NCBI GenBank assembly: GCA_040006755.1 | Contig: JBDTWJ010000125.1 | Location: 1-11,229 of the forward strand | Direction of reading: 5' to 3' | Length of the DNA: 11,229 nucleotides | Source: JAENVT01 sp040006755 | GTDB taxonomy: Bacteria > Actinomycetota > Acidimicrobiia > Acidimicrobiales > Ilumatobacteraceae | Shown here: piece after piece, positions 1 to 7,315 of the stretch | Layout of the letters: each line of letters begins with the position of its first letter | How positions within the stretch are numbered: position 1 is the stretch's first letter | Program-made: the position numbers and the translations under genes | Notes under the pieces: model-generated | What the model was told of the DNA's origin: nothing | The model's input: only the letters and a program-made list of their open reading frames with translations | Database searches by the model: none

Positions 1-979
1 AGATCTCGATGATGCGATACGGCAGGCCGAGCCCCGCGATCAGCGCCTCGGCGCGCCCCGTCATCTCGACGAGCAGGTCGGGCGCCTGCTCTGGAGTCGA
101 CACCGCGAGTATCTCGACCTTGTCGAACTCGTGGGCACGCAACATGCCGCGCGTGTCGCGGCCCGCCGAACCCGCCTCGCGCCGATAGCACGGCGTGTAC
201 GCCATGAATCGCAGCGGCAGGTCTTCAGAATCGACCACCTCGCCGGCGTACAGCGACGTCAACGGAACCTCGGCCGTGGGGATGCACCACAGGTCGTCGC
301 GCTCGATGTAGTACGCGTCGTCGGCGAACTTCGGTAACTGGCCGGTGGCAGTGAGCGTGGCGGACGTGACAAGCGTCGGGGGCCGGATCTCCTCGAAGGC
401 ATCGACATTGCGATCCAAGGCGAACTGGCAGAGCGCCCTCGACAACGCCGCGCCCGAACCGCGCAGCATCGTGAACATCGCCCCGCTGATCTTGGTGGCG
501 CGCTCATTGTCGAGGATGCCGAGCGCGACGCCGGTCTCCCAGTGAGGAACGCGCCGATGGGCGGGGAACTCGGCAGGCAGGTTGATGGGCCCTTTGACGA
601 GCGGGTTGTCGGTGTCGCCGTCGCCGTCGGGCGCATTGGGGTGTGGCATGTTGGGAATCCGTAACAGCACGTCGCGCAGATCGCCCTGGACGATTTCAAA
701 TTCATTCGCCAGCACCCGCTCGTGATCACCGAGCGCGCGGCTGCGCAGCTGCAACTCCTCTGCGCCGTGCGTATCGCCCTTGCGACGCGTCTCGGCGACC
801 GCTTTCGACAGGTCGTTGACCTCCGCGCGAATCGCATCGCGCTTGGCGACGATGTCGCGAGACAGCGCGTCGAATGCAATCGCTCGATCGAGCTGATCGA
901 TCACATCGGGCTGACCACGCCTTGAAAGGGCAACGCGAACCGCATCGGGGTCAGTACGCAACAAACGGACATCGATCAC
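1..979 (-). CDS. serS: Seryl-tRNA synthetase, partial (C-terminus beyond left edge)
   Basis: Class II aminoacyl-tRNA synthetase that charges tRNA-Ser (and tRNA-Sec where present) with serine in the cytoplasm. The visible 326 residues start at GTG 979-977. Residues 1 to about 110 are the N-terminal tRNA-binding arm, rich in charged residues and expected to form the long antiparallel coiled coil. The catalytic domain follows: TAE at about 235-237 (serine-binding loop, CIPTAEVPLTS) and class II motif 2 at about 265-290 (YRREAGSAGRDTRGMLR, then HEFDKVE). Family members are about 420-430 residues, so roughly 100 residues including motif 3 lie outside the window. No ATG is available near the N-terminus and no Shine-Dalgarno is visible upstream, which fits a leaderless or near-leaderless GTG start. 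The gene lies 22 bases downstream of the glycosyltransferase on the same strand, so read-through is possible. Identification is firm; only the start is slightly uncertain. Confidence 0.97.
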   Translation of the reverse strand, partial: MIDVRLLRTDPDAVRVALSRRGQPDVIDQLDRAIAFDALSRDIVAKRDAIRAEVNDLSKAVAETRRKGDTHGAEELQLRSRALGDHERVLANEFEIVQGDLRDVLLRIPNMPHPNAPDGDGDTDNPLVKGPINLPAEFPAHRRVPHWETGVALGILDNERATKISGAMFTMLRGSGAALSRALCQFALDRNVDAFEEIRPPTLVTSATLTATGQLPKFADDAYYIERDDLWCIPTAEVPLTSLYAGEVVDSEDLPLRFMAYTPCYRREAGSAGRDTRGMLRAHEFDKVEILAVSTPEQAPDLLVEMTGRAEALIAGLGLPYRIIEI

Positions 980-994
980 AGATCGGAGAGGTTA
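980..994 (-). promoter_or_regulatory. Possible -10 element for a (near-)leaderless serS transcript
   Basis: On the minus strand TAACCT (994-989) fits the actinobacterial TAnnnT -10 pattern. It ends 9 bases before the serS GTG, so a start site about 7 bases downstream would leave almost no 5' leader. No -35 box at a normal distance and no Shine-Dalgarno are visible. The call rests on spacing and the missing ribosome site only. Confidence 0.3.
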
Positions 995-1001
995 CCGGTG
1001 G

Positions 1002-1640
1002 TCAGCGGGTGAGGGCGTAGGAGAATCGCCCTGCGGCACCGCTTCGGCACGATGCCGTGACGGGAGCCTGCCGAAGGTTCACGAACCTGCGGCCGGTGCG
1101 TAGACCGTGCGCGCGAAGGCGGCGCGCGAAGTCGAAGTCGTCGACGGTGGCCACCCGTTCGTCGAAACCGCCAATCGCGTCGAAGTCGTCGCGGCGGCAC
1201 CAGTACATCCCGCCGCCGAGACCGTTGAGGTACGTGGTCAGGCGGGCCAACGCCATCGCCAGATCGATCGCCAGCGAATGCCGCTCCGGATTCTGGATCG
1301 CGGCGCCGCCCACGTAACAGCCGGTCGCCAACAGTCGCTCGATCTCGGCGAACGTCACCGACGACATCACTCGATCGGCGTCGATCGTCACGAGTATCTG
1401 GCCCGTCGTCTGCGCAGCGCCGGCGTTGCGGGCCGCGGCGATGTTGCGCCGATTGATCTCGACGACGGTTGCGCCTGCATCCGTTGCGAGACGGGCGAGC
1501 GAGGACGCGCCGTCGAGTACCACGACGACCACCTCGGCATCAGTGCGGATGCCCTGCGCTGCTCGGGCGATGGCGCGCAAGCTGCGACCCAGGTCGGCCT
1601 GCTCGTCGAGAGCAGGCACCACCACGGAGAACCGCGCCAT
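1002..1640 (-). CDS. Family 2 glycosyltransferase, small soluble form
   Basis: Predicted GT-A fold transferase of 212 residues that would pass a sugar from a nucleotide-sugar donor to an unknown acceptor. The N-terminus MARFSVVVPALDEQ (1-14) is the usual first beta strand and P-A-L-D/N-E turn of GT2. D43 in VLDGASS is the first nucleotide-binding acidic position. D87-A-D89 is the DxD metal site. GGGMYWCRRDDFDAIGGFDE (142-161) and the acidic stretch VDDFDFARRL (166-175) match the acceptor/catalytic region (usual form ED..L..R). No membrane segment is predicted and the protein stops soon after the catalytic core. The start is ATG 1640-1638; an upstream extension to 1778 would run into the divergent ABC gene and lacks family similarity. 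Its coding strand leads into serS 22 bases downstream. Family membership is clear; donor and acceptor cannot be told from the sequence. Confidence 0.85.
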   Translation of the reverse strand: MARFSVVVPALDEQADLGRSLRAIARAAQGIRTDAEVVVVVLDGASSLARLATDAGATVVEINRRNIAAARNAGAAQTTGQILVTIDADRVMSSVTFAEIERLLATGCYVGGAAIQNPERHSLAIDLAMALARLTTYLNGLGGGMYWCRRDDFDAIGGFDERVATVDDFDFARRLRAHGLRTGRRFVNLRQAPVTASCRSGAAGRFSYALTR

Positions 1641-1700
1641 GCCCCAGTGATCGGTTGAATTGCACGACGACTTGATCGCGAATTCGTCGCGAGCGTGGCC

Positions 1701-1714
1701 TAGGGTCGCACGCT
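1701..1714 (+). promoter_or_regulatory. Possible -10 element for a leaderless ABC exporter transcript
   Basis: TAGGGT (1701-1706) fits TAnnnT and is followed by 8 bases and then the GTG start at 1715, the spacing expected if transcription begins at or next to the start codon. A TTGATC at 1672-1677 is too far away (23-base spacer) to be a standard -35 box. The alternative reading is that AGGG within this element serves as a weak, distant ribosome site. The 74-base divergent region 1641-1714 must also hold the glycosyltransferase promoter, for which I see no clear box. Confidence 0.3.
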
Positions 1715-2617
1715 GTGGCTGCGGTGGAGGTCGAGCGTCTGACGGTTCGACATGGGGCGCTCGTCGCTGTCGACGCAATTTCGTTCACTGCAGAAGCCGG
1801 CCGGGTGACCACCATCCTCGGACCGAACGGCGCAGGGAAGACCTCGGCGATCGAAGTGTGCGAGGGCTATCGCCGCGCAACGGCAGGCCACGTGACCGTT
1901 CTCGGGTTCGATCCGGTCACGCAGCAGCGACAGCTCAGCAAACGCATGGGCGTGATGCTTCAAGAAGGTGGGGTGTACCCCGCCGCCAAGGTCTTGGAGT
2001 CGGTGCGACACTACGCATCGCTGTACGACAACGGAGCGGATGCCGCCGCGCTCGTCGATGCGGTCGGGCTCACCTCGAGGAGCAACGCAACGTGGCGGCG
2101 ATTGTCGGGAGGCGAGAAACAACGGCTGTCCCTGGCCCTCGCGCTTGCCGCGAAGCCGGACGTCGCATTTCTCGACGAGCCGACATCGGGGGTCGACATC
2201 AACGGGCGCGATGCGATCCGCGGCATCATCCGCGATCTCGCTTCTGATGGGTGCGCTGTCGTGTTGGCGACCCACGAGCTCGACGAAGCAGAACGGCTGG
2301 CAGATCGCATGGTGATCATCGATCACGGCGTGGTGATCGCCGACGGAACGTTGGCCGAGTTACGCAAGGGTCACGACGAGATTCGCTTCCGCACCGACCC
2401 TGAGCTCGACCTTCGTGCACTGGCTGCCGCGACGGGAATCATCGCCGCCAAGGTCGGTCACGACGAATACGTCATCGATGCGCCGCCGCAGCCGCGACTC
2501 ATGGCACAACTCGGCGAATGGCTGGCCGAGGCCGGTCATCCGTTGCACGATCTGCGCGCCGGTGGCCAACGGTTGGAAGACGTCTTCCGGCGTCTGACGG
2601 GTGGTGATCAACCGTGA
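1715..2617 (+). CDS. ABC-2 type exporter, ATP-binding protein
   Basis: Cytoplasmic ATPase subunit (300 residues) of an ABC exporter; it hydrolyses ATP to drive the permease encoded next. All nucleotide-binding motifs are intact: Walker A GPNGAGKT (36-43), Q-loop Q83, signature LSGGEKQRL (130-138), Walker B with catalytic Glu in VAFLDEPTSGVD (150-161, including the D-loop) and the H-loop His in ATHELDEAERLADR (187). About 80 residues follow the ATPase core (from about 220), as usual for the DrrA/CcmA-like subfamily. The start is GTG 1715; GTG 1724 is possible but would trim the first strand. The stop overlaps the permease start by 4 bases (GTGA), so the two are translationally coupled. The substrate is unknown. 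Related pairs carry drugs, lipids or polysaccharides; in some actinobacteria similar pairs sit near haem A synthase genes, but none is present here. Confidence 0.93.
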   Translation: MAAVEVERLTVRHGALVAVDAISFTAEAGRVTTILGPNGAGKTSAIEVCEGYRRATAGHVTVLGFDPVTQQRQLSKRMGVMLQEGGVYPAAKVLESVRHYASLYDNGADAAALVDAVGLTSRSNATWRRLSGGEKQRLSLALALAAKPDVAFLDEPTSGVDINGRDAIRGIIRDLASDGCAVVLATHELDEAERLADRMVIIDHGVVIADGTLAELRKGHDEIRFRTDPELDLRALAAATGIIAAKVGHDEYVIDAPPQPRLMAQLGEWLAEAGHPLHDLRAGGQRLEDVFRRLTGGDQP

Positions 2618-3339
2618 AGGTGTTGCTGGTCCAACTACGGGCCGAACTGCGCCGGGTCGCCGGCAATGGCGAACAGTTGATGTTGACGCTGGGCATCCCC
2701 GTTCTGCTACTGGTGTTCTTCAGCCTCGTTGACGTCCTGCCAACCGGCACGGAGGAACCGATCGACTTCCTGGCACCCGGGATTCTCGCGCTGGCGACGA
2801 TGAGCACCGCGATGGTGAGCCTGGGCATCGGCACCGGCTTCGAACGCAGTTATCACGTCTTGAAGCGTCTCGGCACGACACCACTCGGTCGACCGCGGCT
2901 GATCGCCGCGAAGATCGGGTCTGTGATCGCGGTGGAGATCGTGCAGTTTGCTGTGCTGATTCCCGTGGCGTATGCGCTCGGCTGGGATCCCACCTCACCG
3001 AAGTGGCTCCTCGCGATCGCCGGCGTCGTCATCGGGACCGTGGCGTTTGCCGGTATCGGCTTGATACTCGCCGGTTGGCTGCCCGGCGAGATCAACCTCG
3101 CCGCGCAGAACGGGCTGTATCTCGTCCTGCTCCTCCTGGGCGGCATGGTCATCCCGTTCGCAAAGCTCCCTGGACCGATTCGCGCGGTTGCCCATTCATT
3201 GCCGTCGGGCGCGCTCGCCGACCTGCTGCGCGATGCGCTGAGCAACGCAGGCACAGAGCCGGCACGGTCGTGGATCGTGCTCGCGATCTGGGCGATCATC
3301 GCTCCAGCCGTCGCGGCTCGCGCGTTCCGCTGGGACTAA
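2614..3339 (+). CDS. ABC-2 type exporter, permease protein
   Basis: Inner-membrane subunit of 241 residues, partner of the preceding ATPase. About six membrane segments can be read: 22-40, 52-74, 103-122, 130-155, 163-184 and 218-237. The cytoplasmic loop after the second segment carries FERSYHVLKRLGTTPLGRPR (76-95), the typical ABC-2 'ERxxxxLKRLxxTPL' coupling signature seen in DrrB-like permeases. Length and topology are normal for the family. The start is GTG 2614, sharing GTGA with the upstream stop. The gene ends in TAA only 14 bases from the convergent end of the ctaG gene (3340-3353). That gap holds no convincing terminator, so transcripts from the two sides probably overlap. The substrate cannot be inferred. 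Confidence 0.9.
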   Translation: MKVLLVQLRAELRRVAGNGEQLMLTLGIPVLLLVFFSLVDVLPTGTEEPIDFLAPGILALATMSTAMVSLGIGTGFERSYHVLKRLGTTPLGRPRLIAAKIGSVIAVEIVQFAVLIPVAYALGWDPTSPKWLLAIAGVVIGTVAFAGIGLILAGWLPGEINLAAQNGLYLVLLLLGGMVIPFAKLPGPIRAVAHSLPSGALADLLRDALSNAGTEPARSWIVLAIWAIIAPAVAARAFRWD

Positions 3340-3353
3340 CGCCACGCTGTCGG

Positions 3354-4238
3354 CTATCGCACCTTCTCGGTAGGAGCCGGAGTGCTGTCGAACTCCGACT
3401 TCACCTCATCGAACGTCAGTGGCGTCCGGCGATAGGTGTTCTCTTCTTTCCAATTCGTGGCGAACCGCCTGAAGAAGTAGAACACCACCAACGCCCACAG
3501 GAAGATCGAGCCGCCGACCTTCATGATCGCTCCGGCCAACTGTTGATCGTCGGTGGGGCTGAGGCCCCACACGCGCACGGGCTGGTTGTAGTGCTTGTAG
3601 ACCACTCCTTCGGCAAAGGTCAGCCAGCCGGCAGGCACCGTGGGGATCACGCTCTGCAGGAAGAGGTAGATGGGCTTCGCGGCGTCGCTGATGCGTAGTT
3701 CCTGGAACGGTCCGACGACCGGCATCCACATCAGCACCGCGGTGAGCACCAGTAGCAGGTGCAACGCGTAGTGCAATGGTGCGCTCTCCACGGAGGCGTT
3801 GACGACCGGTGGGATGTGCGTGACCATCACTGCCACGTTGAAGACAACAGCGGCGACCACCGGCTTGGTCATGAACGTGACGATTCGCCATGTTCGACCG
3901 GTGCCCACGAGCAGCCGCATCAGCCAACTGGGTGTCGCGAGCAGTACCAACGGCGGCATGAAGTAGCTGAGCATCATGTGCTGGAGCATGTGGGCCGAGT
4001 AGAGGTAGTCCTCAGCGATCTGATGGATCGGCCAGGTGCTCGCGGCGAACAACAGGACCATCGCTGCGGCGAAGCACCACATGTTCATGCGCGTCACCAC
4101 AGGCTGACCGTCGGCGACGGCACGCGGGCCGATGACGCGGATGGAGTACACGTAGGCGGCGATCAGGAACGCCACGAGCAGATAGACCTCTGGGCTGGCC
4201 TCGAACCTCCAAGGGTCGGCGAAGGTCGCGCCGAACAT
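3354..4238 (-). CDS. ctaG: Cytochrome c oxidase assembly factor CtaG (Caa3_CtaG family)
   Basis: Integral membrane protein of 294 residues that helps build the oxidase, by family knowledge probably in copper supply to the CuB site of subunit I. It has about seven membrane segments: 15-35, 53-70, 90-108, 121-141, 156-176, 188-210 and 237-257. The family signature AEDYLYSAHMLQHMMLSYF (75-93) carries H83 and H87. Further conserved histidines are H72 (WPIHQ), H141 (VTHIPP) and H156/H160 (LHYALH), candidates for metal binding near the membrane surface. The charged C-terminal tail (from about 259) is cytoplasmic or periplasmic. The start is ATG 4238 with GGAAG about 7 bases upstream, only 3 bases after the ctaF stop. 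It is the last gene of the oxidase operon and runs towards the ABC exporter genes. This is the bacterial caa3-type CtaG (seven-helix type), not the mitochondrial Cox11 type that shares the name. Confidence 0.93.
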   Translation of the reverse strand: MFGATFADPWRFEASPEVYLLVAFLIAAYVYSIRVIGPRAVADGQPVVTRMNMWCFAAAMVLLFAASTWPIHQIAEDYLYSAHMLQHMMLSYFMPPLVLLATPSWLMRLLVGTGRTWRIVTFMTKPVVAAVVFNVAVMVTHIPPVVNASVESAPLHYALHLLLVLTAVLMWMPVVGPFQELRISDAAKPIYLFLQSVIPTVPAGWLTFAEGVVYKHYNQPVRVWGLSPTDDQQLAGAIMKVGGSIFLWALVVFYFFRRFATNWKEENTYRRTPLTFDEVKSEFDSTPAPTEKVR

Positions 4239-4241
4239 GCG

Positions 4242-4586
4242 TCAGCTTCCGTCGAAGAAGCGGAACGTCATCAGTGCGGCGAGGTATACGAACACCGCCA
4301 GGAACAGACCGCTGTAGAACAACCAGCTGAAGATCCTGTTGTCGAACCTCAGGTGCATGAACAACGACACGACAGTGACGAACTTGACCACCATCAGGAC
4401 GAGCAGCGTCGGTAGGAACAGCTTGCCCAAATCGAGGTAGTACAGACCCACTTCGACACCGGTGACGATCGCCAAGGCGGCTGCCACCTTGATGTAGAAG
4501 CTGTTCGGCTTGTGCTCATGCACGTCGTCGGGACTGGCGTGGCCGGTCGGCGCCGAGTGGTCGGTGTGACGTTCGGTCGTAGTCAT
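4242..4586 (-). CDS. ctaF: Cytochrome c oxidase subunit IV (prokaryotic COX4 type)
   Basis: Small three-helix membrane subunit (114 residues) of the haem-copper oxidase, thought to stabilise the complex; it holds no cofactor. Helices lie at about 32-51, 55-78 and 87-108. The second helix ends in VVSLFMHLRFD (72-82), the FMHL signature of the prokaryotic COX4 family (as in Bacillus CtaF and CyoD-like proteins). It differs from the longer actinobacterial CtaF type found in mycobacteria and Streptomyces. The N-terminal tail (1-30) is unusually rich in His, Asp and Glu. The start ATG 4586 is preceded by GAGGT (4598-4594) with a 7-base spacer; that site overlaps the ctaE stop codon, suggesting coupled translation. 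Confidence 0.92.
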   Translation of the reverse strand: MTTTERHTDHSAPTGHASPDDVHEHKPNSFYIKVAAALAIVTGVEVGLYYLDLGKLFLPTLLVLMVVKFVTVVSLFMHLRFDNRIFSWLFYSGLFLAVFVYLAALMTFRFFDGS

Positions 4587-4596
4587 CGTGCGGACC

Positions 4597-5304
4597 TCAT
4601 GCCGGGATCAGGTAGACGAGTGTGAAGATCACGATCCAGACGATGTCGACGAAGTGCCAGTACAGACCGATGAGCTCGACAACCTCGGCCTTGTCGCCGG
4701 GAACCTTGCTGCGAGAAATGATACCGACCAACGCCATCAGCATGATGATTCCGATCGTCACGTGGATGCCGTGGAAGCCCGTGAGCGTGTAGAAGCTGGA
4801 GCTGAACAGACTGGTCGTGAAGCCGAGGCCCTCGTGGTAGAACGACGTGAACTCGTAGACCTGGGCGCCCACGAAGGTCGCGCCGAGCAGCGCGGTGACC
4901 GACAGCCACAGCGTCGTCAGTCGGTCGTCACGTTGTTGTGCGGCGCTGACAGCGAGAACCATGGTGAGCGAGCTCATCAGCAGCACGAAGCTCGACACCG
5001 ACGTCAGCGGGATGTCCCACAGCTGCGCTGGACCGGGCGAGCCGGTGTGCCGGCCGCGATACAGCATGTACGTCGAGATGAGCCCGCCGAACAGCAAGCA
5101 CTCGCTGCCGAGGAACAACCACATCGCCAACTTGTTGTTGCTGAGCCCCGTCGAGGTGACCATGTGCGCGGCATGATCACCTGCGCCGTGTTCATCGACT
5201 GGGTGGTCCACGACGACGTCCTCGTCTGCGACTGGCACCACAGCACCGGAGTCGGCGCCGGATCGGTCGGCGTCGGGGGTATCGGTAATGATTGCCTCAG
5301 ACAC
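4597..5304 (-). CDS. ctaE: Cytochrome c oxidase subunit III
   Basis: Membrane subunit III of the caa3/aa3 oxidase (235 residues), which stabilises the complex and supports proton uptake near the D-channel. Conserved blocks: NKLAMWLFLGSECLLFGGL (57-75, with E68), AQVYEF (147-152, with E151), TGFHGIHVTIG (175-185, with H178 and H181) and LYWHFVDIVWIVIF (214-227). About five membrane segments follow a polar, Asp/His-rich N-terminal tail of some 48 residues. The start GTG 5304 overlaps the end of ctaD by 8 bases and is chosen because a strong AGGAG (5316-5312) lies 7 bases upstream; an ATG at 5367 would lie deep within ctaD and has no such site. It is followed by ctaF after 10 bases. Confidence 0.95.
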   Translation of the reverse strand: MSEAIITDTPDADRSGADSGAVVPVADEDVVVDHPVDEHGAGDHAAHMVTSTGLSNNKLAMWLFLGSECLLFGGLISTYMLYRGRHTGSPGPAQLWDIPLTSVSSFVLLMSSLTMVLAVSAAQQRDDRLTTLWLSVTALLGATFVGAQVYEFTSFYHEGLGFTTSLFSSSFYTLTGFHGIHVTIGIIMLMALVGIISRSKVPGDKAEVVELIGLYWHFVDIVWIVIFTLVYLIPA

Positions 5305-7303
5305 TGACAAGCTCCTGACTTGGCTCTCCGCCTGCGGCAGGCGGGTCGTAGTCGCTGTCGTCGGCAACCGACGGTTCGAGCGCCCACGCGAATGCTCCCA
5401 TCAGCACGATTGCCCCGCCAATCACCGTCAGCAGGTGGTTGTAGATGATCCCGTAGGCCATGATCGGCAGCCCGGCGGCCAGAACGATCGGCCAGTACGA
5501 CGGCGATGGCATGTGGATGTGCTTGTCGGCGTTGGTCTCTTGTTCTGTGAGCAGTTCCTCGGCCGTTCGCACCTTCACGAGGCGCGGCCCCGTATCGGTG
5601 TCGACCTCTTCGTATTTGAGATGGAAGAACTCGTCCAGCGCATGCACGTGTGGGATCACGTCGAAGTTGTGCACCTTTGGCGGGCTGGTGGTGAGCCATT
5701 CGAGACTGCGCGCATCCCACGGATCGAGTGGGGCGGGGGCACCCTTGCGCGTGTGCCACACGTTGTACACGAACACCAGCACGCCGAGGGCGAGCAGGTA
5801 TGAGCCAACGGTGGCGGCCGTGTTCCAGAAGTGGAGATTGAAGAATCCCTCGCCGGTGAGATTCTCGGGATACACCACCATGCGCCGCGGCTGGCCCTGC
5901 AGCCCGAGGATGTGCATGGGACCGAAGGTGAGGTTCATGCCGATGACCATCAGCCAGAAGTTCCACTTACCCAGCGTTTCGCTGAGCATCTTCCCGAACA
6001 CCTTCGGCCACCAGTAGTAGAAGCCTGCGAAGAGACCGAACACGGCTCCACCGAACAGCACGTAGTGGAAATGGGCGACGATGTAGTAGGTGTCGGTTTG
6101 CTGGGTGTCGGACGGCGACACCGAGTGGGTGACCCCAGAGAGCCCACCGATCGTGAATTGGGCAATGAGCCCGATGGCGAACAACATCGCCGTGGTGAAG
6201 TGGAGCTTGCCGCCCCACATCGTGAGCACCCAGTTGACGATCTTCACGCCCGTCGGAATGGCGATCAACATCGTGCTGACCGAGAAGACGGCAACGCTGA
6301 CCGGGCCGAGCCCGCTGGCAAACATGTGGTGAGCCCACACGCCCCAGCCGACGAAGCCGATGGCGGCGCCGGAGAACACCACGAACTTGTAGCCGAACAG
6401 CGGTTTTCGACTGAACACCGGCAGCACCTCGCTGACGATGCCGAAGCTGGGCAAGATGAGGATGTACACCTCCGGATGCCCGAAGATCCAAAACAGGTGT
6501 TGCCACAAGAGCGGATCCGCGCCGGCGTCGACGTTGAAGAACTGAGCGCCGAAGACGCGCTGGAACATCAACAGGAACAGCGCGACGGTGATGACCGGGA
6601 TGGCGAACACGAGGAGGAACTGTGTGACCAGGGCCATCCACGTGAAGATCGGCATCTTCATCAGAGTCATGCCAGGTGCGCGCATGTTGAGGATGGTGAC
6701 GATCAGGTTCAATGCGCCGGTGATCGATGCGATACCTGTGATCTGCAGGCCGAGCGACCAGAAGTCGACACCGTGCGTCGGTGAGAACAAGGCGTTGGCA
6801 TTCGGCTGGTACATGAACCAGCCACCGTCGGCCGCGCCACCGAGGAACCACGACGTGTTGAGGAAGATGCCGCCGAAGAGGAAGCACCAATAGCCGAACG
6901 CGTTGAGCCGCGGGAAGGCAACGTCGCGGGCACCGATCTGCAGCGGTACCAGGTAGTTGGCGAACCCAGTGGTCACCGGCATGACGAACAGGAAGATCAT
7001 CGTCGTGGCGTGCATGGTGAACAACTGGTTGTAGAGGCTGGCACTGAGCACCGTGTTGTCGGGAGCCGCTAGTTGTGTGCGGATGAGCAATGCCTCGACG
7101 CCACCGATGAGGAAGAAGAACAGCGCCGTGGCGCCGTACATGATGCCCAGCCGCTTGTGGTCGACCGTGAACACCCACGACCGCCAACCGGTGCTGTTGA
7201 CGGGACGACGGAACACGCCGTACGACGAGGCCGGAGAGACGAACTGCGGTGCGTCGCCGCCGGCGATTGCTGGGACTGTGGAGGGTCGCTCGATGATGGC
7301 CAT
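5297..7303 (-). CDS. ctaD: Cytochrome c oxidase subunit I with a C-terminal extension
   Basis: Catalytic subunit (668 residues) of an A1-type haem-copper oxidase; it reduces O2 to water at haem a3/CuB and pumps protons. Twelve core helices are present. Haem a ligands are H98 (MHATTM) and H413. Haem a3 ligand is H411 (both in VAHFHYVLFGG). CuB ligands are H276, H325 and H326. The crosslink pair is H276-Y280 in GHPEVY, and E278 in that motif with D127 (GARDVAFPRLNAF) marks a D-channel. K354 marks the K-channel, and R473-R474 hold the haem propionates. Numbering happens to match Paracoccus at many of these sites. After DPWDARSLEW (527-536) comes an unusual tail with two more hydrophobic segments (about 603-621 and 623-641). 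The core enzyme in mycobacteria is about 573 residues, so this is some 95 longer. The start ATG 7303 has AAGGA about 9 bases upstream, overlapping the ctaC stop. Confidence 0.97.
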   Translation of the reverse strand: MAIIERPSTVPAIAGGDAPQFVSPASSYGVFRRPVNSTGWRSWVFTVDHKRLGIMYGATALFFFLIGGVEALLIRTQLAAPDNTVLSASLYNQLFTMHATTMIFLFVMPVTTGFANYLVPLQIGARDVAFPRLNAFGYWCFLFGGIFLNTSWFLGGAADGGWFMYQPNANALFSPTHGVDFWSLGLQITGIASITGALNLIVTILNMRAPGMTLMKMPIFTWMALVTQFLLVFAIPVITVALFLLMFQRVFGAQFFNVDAGADPLLWQHLFWIFGHPEVYILILPSFGIVSEVLPVFSRKPLFGYKFVVFSGAAIGFVGWGVWAHHMFASGLGPVSVAVFSVSTMLIAIPTGVKIVNWVLTMWGGKLHFTTAMLFAIGLIAQFTIGGLSGVTHSVSPSDTQQTDTYYIVAHFHYVLFGGAVFGLFAGFYYWWPKVFGKMLSETLGKWNFWLMVIGMNLTFGPMHILGLQGQPRRMVVYPENLTGEGFFNLHFWNTAATVGSYLLALGVLVFVYNVWHTRKGAPAPLDPWDARSLEWLTTSPPKVHNFDVIPHVHALDEFFHLKYEEVDTDTGPRLVKVRTAEELLTEQETNADKHIHMPSPSYWPIVLAAGLPIMAYGIIYNHLLTVIGGAIVLMGAFAWALEPSVADDSDYDPPAAGGEPSQELVSV
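5312..5316 (-). promoter_or_regulatory. Shine-Dalgarno that fixes the ctaE start
   Basis: AGGAG on the minus strand, inside the last codons of ctaD, lies 7 bases before GTG 5304. It is one of the best-matching ribosome sites in the operon and favours this start over the upstream ATG at 5367. Confidence 0.7.
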
Positions 7304-7315
7304 CTGGGATCTTCC

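Noticed and set aside
3306..3318. Small hairpin AGCCG-TCG-CGGCT near the convergent gene ends
   Set aside because: It lies inside the permease coding region, has a 5-base stem and no T tract, so it is not credible as a terminator.
5297..5367. ctaE start at ATG 5367
   Set aside because: It would overlap ctaD by 71 bases, has no good ribosome site, and adds residues unlike subunit III; GTG 5304 has AGGAG at ideal spacing.
5831..6784. Plus-strand open frame of 317 codons opposite ctaD
   Set aside because: Extremely rich in Glu, His, Asp and Arg, fully inside the unmistakable ctaD gene; a codon-bias shadow.
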